From NCBI GenBank assembly GCA_964570825.1, contig CAZMZJ010000030.1:1-14300 (forward strand): a stretch of 14,300 nt of DNA, written 5' to 3'. The notes beneath the pieces were generated by a model. That model was given only the letters and a program-made list of their open reading frames with translations, did no database searches and was not told where the DNA came from. The translations under genes and the position numbers were made by a program. This DNA is from UMGS1002 sp964570825. Its GTDB lineage: Bacteria; Bacillota; Clostridia; Oscillospirales; CAG-272. Positions 7,087-12,407 of this stretch are shown here, in pieces (the first letter of the stretch is position 1; each line of letters starts with the position of its first letter).

Positions 7087-7917
7087 TCACACTCCTTTTG
7101 ATTCGTTTTCCCACTCCGACTTCTTTTTCGCATATTCTTCGAGTATGTCGTCGAATTCATAGCAGTGGTAGATTTTGTGCAGCTTATCAGGCTCCCATGG
7201 CTTGATATTAAGCGAATGGAAATACGGAAAAAGCCTCAGTGTCTTTGAAAAATGACGGATAACCGTGTCGCTTTTTACGCGCCGCTGCTCGTTATAACGG
7301 CGCGGAATAAAACGCTTTTTTCCGACAAGCCGGTTTATTGCGTCCTGATCCGGAAAAGCTGTTTTTTTTGTCGCGCAGAAGGCGCGCGCCCGGGCGAACA
7401 GTCCGGTCTGCCGTATTTTTTCAAGATCCAGCAACAGTACTCCGGCATTTATATAGCGCGGATTTATAAAAAATTTACCGAGATAATCAAGCGCTCCTGC
7501 AAGCTCGCACCCGCGAAGGTTGTAATGATAAAGCGGGGCTATGTCGCCGAGCGCTGCGGTATCAGTGTCAAGATATATGATGCGTCCGGGCAGACCGAGG
7601 TTGTCGCAAAACAGACGCAAAAGGGTATATGGTGTATAAAAGCTTGCAATGTTCGGTGAATTTAACATTTCAGCCCTGAAAATATCCGTGATATCATGCA
7701 GCGAAACTTTGTTTTCGGGGTTGTATTCTTTGATTGTTTTATCGATAAAAGCGCACTGTTGTTTATTTATGCCCGAAAACGCCTTGTCAATATCTGTCAG
7801 CGACATGGTAATAAGATGAACGTCAAGGGGTTCGGACGAATGTTTTGATATTGATATTAGCGATATAATTATTCCGTCAAAGACTTTCTGGTTGCCGCAG
7901 TACATAAGCGATATCAT
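7087..7917 (-). CDS. Glycosyltransferase family 8
   Basis: The 276-residue protein shows the GT8 layout: a nucleotide-sugar-binding N-terminus (ISLMYCGNQKVFDGIIISL at 2-20), RIIYLDTDTAALGD at 112-125 with the metal-binding DTD (117-119), INAGVLLLDL at 156-165, DQDAIN at 190-195 and the C-terminal RHFSKTLR/KPW region at 221-241 (H222). Family members are retaining enzymes (galactosyl- or glucosyltransferases acting on lipopolysaccharide, teichoic acid or glycolipid). No membrane helix is seen, so it probably acts peripherally at the membrane. Its ATG overlaps the stop of the upstream acyltransferase by 4 bases (7914-7917), and its stop is 7 bases before the next start, so the three genes are translationally coupled. 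The exact sugar cannot be read from the sequence. Confidence 0.88.
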   Translation of the reverse strand: MISLMYCGNQKVFDGIIISLISISKHSSEPLDVHLITMSLTDIDKAFSGINKQQCAFIDKTIKEYNPENKVSLHDITDIFRAEMLNSPNIASFYTPYTLLRLFCDNLGLPGRIIYLDTDTAALGDIAPLYHYNLRGCELAGALDYLGKFFINPRYINAGVLLLDLEKIRQTGLFARARAFCATKKTAFPDQDAINRLVGKKRFIPRRYNEQRRVKSDTVIRHFSKTLRLFPYFHSLNIKPWEPDKLHKIYHCYEFDDILEEYAKKKSEWENESKGV

Positions 7918-8699
7918 TCTTTGCTGTCCTCCGCTCTATAGATATATTTCACAAATTCATAATTGTCGCAAGCTGCGCGGGCAATCATTGCATTATGTGA
8001 TGTGTCGCGAAGCTCTTTTTCACGTTCCCTCGGCGTTTCGGCAGAACTTTTGAACGGTCCGTCGATATATGTTATTATCCGCGGACGTCCCGAGCCTGAT
8101 CTGCGATAAGTGACAGTAAATGTGAAAACCGGACGGCCATCCTTTGCGGGATATCGGAAAGAAAGCGAAGGGAAGGGACGTATGCCGGTGTAATAGGGCC
8201 AGATATGCGCCTCGGGATAGATCGCAATACAGGCACCTTCGTTAAGTCTTGAGGAGATAGCAGCTTCAAAGTTTCGGAAGCCCGAAAGCACGGTCGGCGT
8301 AGGCAAAGCTCCTAACATCATCATAAAATTACGGGTTCCCGGCGCCGCGACGTTGTCAGGGTTCACTATTATATAGGTCTTTTTCGGGAAAGTGATGACA
8401 TTCGGAATGTACCCGTCGCCGGGTATTTGGGTGTGGTTGCCGTAAATGTAATATCCGGTTTTCCGGTATGCCTTCAATTTTTCTTTCCCGACGCACTTCA
8501 TATTGAACTTGATTTTACAATAAAGAAACGCGACAGGCGTCATAACAATCCTGTAGACAATAAATGCAGCGGCACGATAAAATATATTATTTTTTATATA
8601 CGGATAAGAGCCGTCGACGTTTATCTTCCGGCGTTTTCCGACGCCGGAAAACTCATCGTTAAGCGGATCTTTGTAATATATAATTTTACCCGGCTTCAT
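7914..8699 (-). CDS. Lysophospholipid acyltransferase-like protein with HX5D motif
   Basis: This 261-residue protein is the first gene of the operon. A hydrophobic stretch at about 42-62 is followed by the acyltransferase core: NHTQIPGD at 88-95 (H89, D95), NPDNVAAPGTR at 113-123, and YPEAHIW at 161-167. Spacing between the putative catalytic His and Asp is five residues, not the four of classic PlsC. I recall related HTQ...D proteins in Firmicutes, so this is probably a subfamily trait. The downstream paralogue shares the IYPEA..W..Y...RP and TYR.SG patterns. The ATG at 8699 follows AGAGGA with 5 bases between; the open frame to 8753 has no ribosome binding site. Likely function: acylation of a lipid or glycolipid intermediate at the membrane. 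The acceptor is not determined. Confidence 0.75.
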   Translation of the reverse strand: MKPGKIIYYKDPLNDEFSGVGKRRKINVDGSYPYIKNNIFYRAAAFIVYRIVMTPVAFLYCKIKFNMKCVGKEKLKAYRKTGYYIYGNHTQIPGDGYIPNVITFPKKTYIIVNPDNVAAPGTRNFMMMLGALPTPTVLSGFRNFEAAISSRLNEGACIAIYPEAHIWPYYTGIRPFPSLSFRYPAKDGRPVFTFTVTYRRSGSGRPRIITYIDGPFKSSAETPREREKELRDTSHNAMIARAACDNYEFVKYIYRAEDSKE

Positions 8700-8733
8700 A
8701 AATATCCTCTTAGAAGTATTATCACATGAGTAA

Positions 8734-8761
8734 ATATTATCATAATGTAACATTAAGTAAA
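8734..8761 (-). promoter_or_regulatory. Candidate promoter of the acyltransferase/glycosyltransferase operon
   Basis: On the minus strand, TTTACT (8756-8761) and TAATAT (8734-8739) are 16 bases apart, and TGA just before the -10 gives an extended -10 (TGATAATAT). The predicted start is close to 8728, about 30 bases before the ATG at 8699. The -35 is imperfect and the spacer is 1 base short of optimal. Confidence 0.45.
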
Positions 8762-8833
8762 GGACATTTGACGGAGCTCCGCTATAAAGATATAAGATAA
8801 AAATTCCACAGTTCTAAAAATATTAGAAATGAG

Positions 8834-8850
8834 CTCCACAAATTGTGGAG
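8834..8850. promoter_or_regulatory. Palindromic operator candidate in the divergent control region
   Basis: CTCCACAAATTGTGGAG is a perfect 8-bp inverted repeat around one central A. It lies 24 bases upstream of the -35 of the XRE gene and about 70 bases upstream of the candidate operon promoter. An imperfect half site TTCCACA occurs at 8804-8810. Adjacent dyads are TTCTAA-N5-TTAGAA (8812-8828) and the 10-bp palindrome CGGAGCTCCG (8772-8781). The neighbouring XRE protein is a plausible ligand; this is inference from position only. Confidence 0.5.
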
Positions 8851-8874
8851 TACAAGAAAATTGGTGTATTTTAC

Positions 8875-8903
8875 TTGATTTTTGCGGCAAATTGAGATAT
8901 AAT
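8875..8903 (+). promoter_or_regulatory. Strong promoter of the XRE regulator gene
   Basis: TTGATT (8875-8880) and a perfect TATAAT (8898-8903) are 17 bases apart. The start codon at 8911 is only 8 bases after the -10, so the transcript would begin at or next to the ATG. No Shine-Dalgarno sequence is visible. Confidence 0.72.
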
Positions 8904-8910
8904 CATTCAT

Positions 8911-9498
8911 ATGAAAGATGTAAAACCGATAATTGCCGAAAATCTTACGGCTCTCCGAAAAAGCAAGGGGCTGACACAGGCGGAGCTCGCTGAGCGGCTT
9001 GACTATTCTGATAAAGCAATATCACGCTGGGAGCAAGGGGAAACACTTCCGGATATGAATGTGCTTACGGAGCTTTGTGACTTTTACGGAGTCACACTCG
9101 ACTACCTTGTTCATAAGGGGGATGAACAGACAAAGAAGCAGTTCAGATCTTCCAGCGAATTGTTCAACCGCATAGCGGTATGTGCGCTTGCTGTCTCAAT
9201 TATATGGCTGCTTGCAACAATTGTATATGTTTACTCTAACACGCTTAATAATGTCAACTACTGGCAGGTTTTTGTCTGGGCTATACCCGTTTCATGCGCT
9301 GCGGTCGTACGTACAGGACGCAGCTGGCTGCCAAGACTTGCGTCGATGATTACGCTGTCTCTTTTGATATGGACGTTTTTAACGAGCGTTTACCTTCAGT
9401 TTCTCAGATATAATTATAACATCTGGCTCTTGTTCATTATCGGAATACCGTCAGAGCTTATAATTATCCTATGGTACAGCATCAAGCCGTCAAAATAA
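8911..9498 (+). CDS. XRE-family HTH regulator with a four-helix membrane tail
   Basis: The 195-residue protein has an N-terminal XRE/Cro-type helix-turn-helix at about residues 8-62 (IAENLTALRKSKGLTQAELA, then ISRWEQGETLPD at 37-48). A linker (63-84) leads to four hydrophobic segments at about 86-108, 118-134, 142-163 and 171-189. Such membrane-tailed XRE proteins are common in Firmicutes; the tail is thought to sense membrane state or hold the regulator at the membrane. It is divergent from the acyltransferase/glycosyltransferase operon, so it probably controls that operon and itself. A 17-bp palindrome lies between them. The first ATG is the only start that keeps the HTH intact, yet it has no ribosome binding site and sits at the predicted transcript start, suggesting leaderless translation. 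The HAD gene follows after 47 bases. Confidence 0.85.
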   Translation: MKDVKPIIAENLTALRKSKGLTQAELAERLDYSDKAISRWEQGETLPDMNVLTELCDFYGVTLDYLVHKGDEQTKKQFRSSSELFNRIAVCALAVSIIWLLATIVYVYSNTLNNVNYWQVFVWAIPVSCAAVVRTGRSWLPRLASMITLSLLIWTFLTSVYLQFLRYNYNIWLLFIIGIPSELIIILWYSIKPSK

Positions 9499-9545
9499 AT
9501 ATGAAGTAAAATAATACCGGCAGGTAAATGTGATCAGGAGAAAAA

Positions 9546-10199
9546 ATGAGCATCAAATGGATCTTTTTCGACGTCGGTTCGACATTAGTTGACGAGAATG
9601 GTTCGCACAGAGTAAGGTTTGCCGATGCCGCAAAAGAAATAAAAAAAGTCTGCGGCAAGGATATTTCATATGATGAATTTTGCATTCTGATGAACGAAGG
9701 AGCTGAGAAACGGGAACGCTCTCCGTTCCATTATGCCTTAAAAAAATTCGGAGTGACAAAGAAATACGCTTATTCAAACGAAGGCGAAACACTCTATCCG
9801 GAAGCTAAGGAAACAGTAGAACAGATCAAGAGTGAATACAATATCGGAATTATTGCAAATCAGCCGAAGGGCCTTTCTTTGCGCATTAAGGAGTTCGGGC
9901 TTCTCGGCTATATTGATGCGGTTTTTGGCTCTGACGATGTGGGTTATAAAAAGCCGGATGTTGATTTTTACAGATATGCGTTGAAAGAGACCGACTGCCG
10001 TCCTGACGAGGCTGTTATGATTGGCGACAGGCTGGATAATGATATTATGCCGGCTAAAAAAGCAGGAATGAAAACAATCCGCATAATGCAAGGCTTTTTT
10101 AAAGCTGCAGCCCCGGAAACAGAGGACGAAACTCCTGATTATTCGGCGGAGTCGCTGATTGATATCCCAAAAATTCTTTCGATACTTCAAAATAGATAG
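9546..10199 (+). CDS. HAD-superfamily hydrolase-like protein with altered catalytic motifs
   Basis: This 217-residue protein fits the HAD subfamily I layout: motif I WIFFDVGSTLVDE at 5-17, a helical cap at about 20-85, motif II region IGIIANQPKG, motif III VGYKKPDVDFY, and motif IV MIGDRLDNDI with the acidic residues that bind magnesium. The nucleophile Asp is present in motif I, but the second Asp, usually two residues later and acting as general acid/base in phosphatases, is Gly (DVGST). The Ser/Thr of motif II appears to be Ala (IIAN). HAD proteins with a changed second Asp include dehalogenases and phosphonatases, so activity may not be simple phosphatase activity. The substrate is unknown. 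AGGAG lies 5-10 bases before the ATG. It may be co-transcribed with the XRE gene. A strong hairpin at 10233-10268 follows. Confidence 0.82.
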   Translation: MSIKWIFFDVGSTLVDENGSHRVRFADAAKEIKKVCGKDISYDEFCILMNEGAEKRERSPFHYALKKFGVTKKYAYSNEGETLYPEAKETVEQIKSEYNIGIIANQPKGLSLRIKEFGLLGYIDAVFGSDDVGYKKPDVDFYRYALKETDCRPDEAVMIGDRLDNDIMPAKKAGMKTIRIMQGFFKAAAPETEDETPDYSAESLIDIPKILSILQNR

Positions 10200-10232
10200 A
10201 TATGGGACTGATGACCGTATCGCTACATAATA

Positions 10233-10268
10233 AGAAAGCCGGAGAACGAATTCGTTCTCCGGCTTTCT
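10233..10268. terminator. Perfect 36-bp palindromic terminator after the HAD gene, abutting the tRNA fragment
   Basis: AGAAAGCCGGAGAACGAA (10233-10250) is followed at once by its exact complement TTCGTTCTCCGGCTTTCT (10251-10268), giving a possible 18-bp hairpin. There is no long T-run on either side, only CTTTCT on + and CTTTCTTATT on -. Its last base is also the first base of the tRNA-derived repeat. It could end the HAD transcript and, in reverse, the original tRNA transcript. Confidence 0.75.
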
Positions 10269-10313
10269 GGTCTGAGTGACTGGATTTGAACCAGCGGCCT
10301 CTACCACCCCAAA
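10268..10313 (-). repeat. tRNA-Pro(GGG) 3' fragment, copy 1; candidate att site
   Basis: The 46 bases read on the minus strand as tRNA positions 31 to 76. They contain the anticodon loop TTGGGGT (anticodon GGG), 3' anticodon stem GGTAG, variable loop AGGCC, T-stem/loop GCTGG TTCAAAT CCAGT, acceptor strand CACTCAG, discriminator A and encoded CCA. The sequence upstream on that strand (10314 onward) has no D-arm or 5' acceptor, so this is a truncated tRNA gene. It is identical over all 46 bases to 11953-11998. Such 3' tRNA fragments are the usual scar of tyrosine-recombinase integration; the repeat starts at the edge of the anticodon loop. Confidence 0.85.
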
Positions 10314-10320
10314 ATAGGGT

Positions 10321-10839
10321 TTATGATGGACATTTTTTTGCAGTATCAATAATTCTTTTAGCATTCCACTTTGTTTTATAATAATACCTTTTGTTTGCAG
10401 AGTCGATAACAACAATACTAAATTTCTTTTTTTCATTAATTGCTTTATTTTTAATATGACGACTCAATTCAAAAGCTAATTTATCTAATTTAAAATGCAT
10501 ATTAGCATTTTCTTCTTGATTAAGAATAGTTGGTAAAACTAATTGCTGAAGTTCAGGATTTTGAATATTCAAAATATAAAGCTGTTTTTTGCCAAAATTT
10601 AATGCAATATTTATAATTTTAATAGGCCTTGCTCCAATATTAGTTACTTCAATATTTGCCCATAATTTATGAAATCCTTCATTAGTAATTGGAGTTTCAA
10701 AATTAAACATAATACTGATTTTTTTAGTTATTGGCTGTTTATATTGTTTAATGGCTATTATTATTGCTATTGCTGTAATTAATGAGCCAGTAGTAGTTCC
10801 TATAGCACTAAAGGCATTCCAAAATAAAGTCCAATCCAT
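10321..10839 (-). CDS. Unknown protein with one N-terminal membrane segment (islet gene B)
   Basis: The 172-residue protein has a membrane segment at about residues 11-31 (SAIGTTTGSLITAIAIIIAI) followed by KQYK and a soluble domain rich in beta-strand patterns (about 40-150), with an Ile/Asn/Lys-heavy composition. The N-in or N-out orientation is not certain; basic residues right after the segment favour a cytoplasmic domain. I do not recognise a named family; similar small proteins with a WTLFW...F.AIGT start occur in mobile regions of Firmicutes (from memory). AGGTGAT is placed 6 bases before the ATG. The gene is far more AT-rich than the chromosomal genes to its left. Its stop is only 7 bases from tRNA fragment 1. 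It follows the other islet gene after 81 bases, same strand, so they are probably co-transcribed. Confidence 0.8.
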   Translation of the reverse strand: MDWTLFWNAFSAIGTTTGSLITAIAIIIAIKQYKQPITKKISIMFNFETPITNEGFHKLWANIEVTNIGARPIKIINIALNFGKKQLYILNIQNPELQQLVLPTILNQEENANMHFKLDKLAFELSRHIKNKAINEKKKFSIVVIDSANKRYYYKTKWNAKRIIDTAKKCPS

Positions 10840-10920
10840 AATAAAATCACCTATATAGTATAGTTTTTATTTCAAGGTTTAAATTCTAGATTTAATCAAG
10901 CGCCCCAAAAAGAGATACAT

Positions 10921-11646
10921 TTATTTATAAGAAGCCATTTTATCAAGTTCATCTTTAAATAAATTAGGTATTTGCATATAATATGAGAGCAACTTTGCAT
11001 GAACACGCATCTGAGAATAAGCATCAGAAATACAAAGCTCATCTCCATTGTAAAGCGTAAATTTCTTTAATTCATCGTTTGATATGCACAAAACTGTAAG
11101 TATGTTCAACATTTGATCTGTTTTATCTGAAATGGACATATTCTGTTGCATAACATTATCATAAATGCTAAACCTTTCATATGCAATTGTACTTATCTCA
11201 TTTTGGCTTATATTATGATATACAGATAAACCATTAATTAATTTACTTATATATTCATCTGTAAACCCCACAATATCAGATTTATTATACATTTTTGACA
11301 TAACAGAAAGGCGAACTATAAACATTGTAAATATTGAAGTGTCACATAACGAATATTTATTATTTGAGATAATTTGTTCATTGGTAATAATATAAACAGG
11401 GCATAAAATTGTTTTAATAATAAAACCACAAATTAAGGTAACTCCTTGATTATAATTATTACCGCATGCATTCATTATTTTTATAGTATCACTTTTAAAC
11501 TTACTTTCACTTATTTCATTAGTGCTTTGTGTACTCCGTGAAGGAGTACTATCATTATAAGGAGAATTTTTTTTAGTAATATAATAAATCCTAACTACAA
11601 CAAATAATAAGACAAGAATTCCAAGTACTACTAAAGGAGCTTCCAT
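10921..11646 (-). CDS. Unknown membrane-anchored helical protein (islet gene A)
   Basis: The 241-residue protein starts with an N-terminal anchor (about residues 5-22: LVVLGILVLLFVVVRIYY) followed by KK and a Ser/Thr/Asn-rich linker (27-50). A long mainly helical domain (about 52-235) contains a moderately hydrophobic patch near residues 70-90. Positive residues after the anchor suggest a cytoplasmic domain. Strings such as FTDEYISKLINGL and YERFSIYDNVM look like regular helices; no catalytic motif is visible. I do not recognise the family. It has its own good promoter (11677-11705) and a GAGGTG ribosome binding site before the ATG. It is AT-rich, unlike the chromosomal genes. With islet gene B it forms a two-gene unit between the two tRNA-Pro fragments. 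Confidence 0.8.
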   Translation of the reverse strand: MEAPLVVLGILVLLFVVVRIYYITKKNSPYNDSTPSRSTQSTNEISESKFKSDTIKIMNACGNNYNQGVTLICGFIIKTILCPVYIITNEQIISNNKYSLCDTSIFTMFIVRLSVMSKMYNKSDIVGFTDEYISKLINGLSVYHNISQNEISTIAYERFSIYDNVMQQNMSISDKTDQMLNILTVLCISNDELKKFTLYNGDELCISDAYSQMRVHAKLLSYYMQIPNLFKDELDKMASYK

Positions 11647-11676
11647 AATAACACCTCATAGTTTAAAATTACTTAT

Positions 11677-11705
11677 ATTGTAACATAATCCATTGAATAT
11701 GTAAA
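11677..11705 (-). promoter_or_regulatory. Promoter of the two-gene islet operon
   Basis: On the minus strand, TTTACA (11700-11705) and TACAAT (11677-11682) have a 17-base spacer, and TGT before the -10 gives an extended -10 element. The predicted start near 11670 gives a short leader of about 25 bases with the GAGGTG ribosome binding site. Confidence 0.75.
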
Positions 11706-11721
11706 GGGAATTTTATTTAAC

Positions 11722-11905
11722 AAGGTCAGGCGTGACAGGCAGCACGGGCGAAGCCGTAACGCAGCGCAGCGTCTCTCCCGACCGTCAGCGAACCACAGTG
11801 AGCATGACACGGGTTAAGAAAGCCGATATAGAAGCAACCTCAAATATTCATTATAGTAGAGGCCGGAAAATCATACCTGCAAGAACTCACAGCGGGGCTT
11901 TTAAT
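11722..11905. other. GC-rich structured patch in the AT-rich islet, no convincing gene
   Basis: Composition changes abruptly at about 11722. Two tiny hairpins stand side by side: ACGG-GCGAAG-CCGT (11744-11757) and ACGC-AGCGCA-GCGT (11759-11772). A frame opening with GTG at 11732 runs to 11914 (60 residues, very Arg/Thr/Ser-rich) but has no good ribosome binding site, and its residue mix resembles read-through of noncoding DNA. The minus strand has stops. It may be a remnant of another mobile element or a structured RNA. Confidence 0.4.
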
Positions 11906-11915
11906 TTAATGTAAA

Positions 11916-11946
11916 AAGCCTTGAATCAATTGACGATTCAAGGCTT
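11916..11946 (-). terminator. Terminator downstream of tRNA-Pro fragment 2 (minus strand)
   Basis: AAGCCTTGAATC (11916-11927) and GATTCAAGGCTT (11935-11946) form a 12-bp stem with a 7-base loop. Read on the minus strand it is followed by TTTTTAC, a normal intrinsic terminator for a tRNA transcript coming from the right. Confidence 0.82.
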
Positions 11947-11952
11947 ATAATT

Positions 11953-11998
11953 TGGTCTGAGTGACTGGATTTGAACCAGCGGCCTCTACCACCCCAAA
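11953..11998 (-). repeat. tRNA-Pro(GGG) 3' fragment, copy 2; candidate att site
   Basis: This is identical to copy 1 over 46 bases, with different flanks on both sides (preceding base T rather than C, following base G rather than A). It again covers only tRNA positions 31-76; the bases at 11999-12030 do not form a D-arm or the expected 5' acceptor CTGAGTG. It marks the border between the AT-rich islet and the phage-like module. Confidence 0.85.
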
Positions 11999-12060
11999 GT
12001 CCCTCCGTGTCGTTGTTTATGATTATATATGATTATTTCCCACTTGTCAAGAGGTAAGTT

Positions 12061-12189
12061 TTGTGCAAGTAGCACAACACATTGTTGTCTAAATGGTTAT
12101 ATGAGACAAATTGCATAAAAACAATTCGTAGAAAAATTCGTAGAAGGCGCGGATTATTTTTTTGATCAACATAGCCATAATTAGACAAC
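12061..12189. promoter_or_regulatory. Repeat-rich control region or attachment arm before the phage-like genes
   Basis: The gene-free stretch 11999-12206 holds several short symmetric elements. These are TTGTGC-N5-GCACAA (12061-12077), GTTGTCTAA at 12084-12092 with its exact inverse TTAGACAAC at 12181-12189 and a further AGACAA at 12104-12109, and a direct repeat of AATTCGTAGAA at 12123-12133 and 12135-12145 (12-base period). They could be repressor operators or arm-type integrase sites next to the att core. I could not find a convincing promoter with both boxes. Confidence 0.5.
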
Positions 12190-12206
12190 CGACTGAAAGG
12201 ATACAT

Positions 12207-12407
12207 ATGAAAAGAAAAGACGAAGACAATGAGCGCTACGCTCTAACTCCAAAAGGCCTCGCCAACGTAGCGATGCTTCAAACGGGGTTGATTGGCAATC
12301 TGGATGACCCTCGGTTCGAGGGATTCTGGTCAATCTTTGTAGCTGGTATGAACGAACACGGCTATATCAAACCGGCGGAAGGAGATGAGCCAAATGACGG
12401 AGAATAA
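12207..12407 (+). CDS. Small phage-type protein of unknown function
   Basis: This 66-residue protein begins MKRKDEDNERYALTPKG, is acidic at its C-terminus (GDEPNDGE), and has no membrane segment. A TTG-started frame from 12162 exists, but AAAGGA at 12196-12201, 5 bases before the ATG, fixes the start at 12207. The segment YALTPKGLANVAMLQTGL resembles small regulatory or accessory proteins in phage early operons, which often have a short Thr-Pro-Lys-Gly turn before a helix. No function can be assigned. Its 3' end overlaps the HD-domain gene by 14 bases, so it is translated with it. Confidence 0.68.
   Translation: MKRKDEDNERYALTPKGLANVAMLQTGLIGNLDDPRFEGFWSIFVAGMNEHGYIKPAEGDEPNDGE

Noticed and set aside
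7079..7160. N-terminal extension of the 6240-7079 acyltransferase
   Set aside because: It is read within the end of the GT8 gene, is Ser/Lys/Arg-rich and lacks a ribosome binding site, while the ATG at 7079 has one.
6414..7205. Long + strand open frame (263 codons) antisense to the acyltransferase
   Set aside because: It lies inside the minus-strand PlsC-like gene, which has motifs and a ribosome binding site; the frame's residue pattern is a His/Arg/Phe-rich shadow.
10268..10345. A complete tRNA-Pro gene at copy 1
   Set aside because: No D-arm, no 5' anticodon stem (CTACC expected) and no 5' acceptor CTGAGTG are found on the minus strand upstream; only positions 31-76 are present.
9774..10436. 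Minus-strand open frame across the HAD gene, tRNA fragment and islet
   Set aside because: It crosses three unrelated features including a terminator hairpin and lacks any motif; it is a shadow frame.
11732..11914. 60-residue frame in the GC-rich patch as a protein gene
   Set aside because: GTG start without a good ribosome binding site and biased Arg/Thr/Ser content; kept only as an unexplained patch.
11953..12030. A complete tRNA-Pro gene at copy 2
   Set aside because: The bases to the right do not fold into the missing half of the cloverleaf.
12123..12145. Direct repeat AATTCGTAGAA as a CRISPR start
   Set aside because: Only two 11-base copies one base apart, no spacers and no cas genes.
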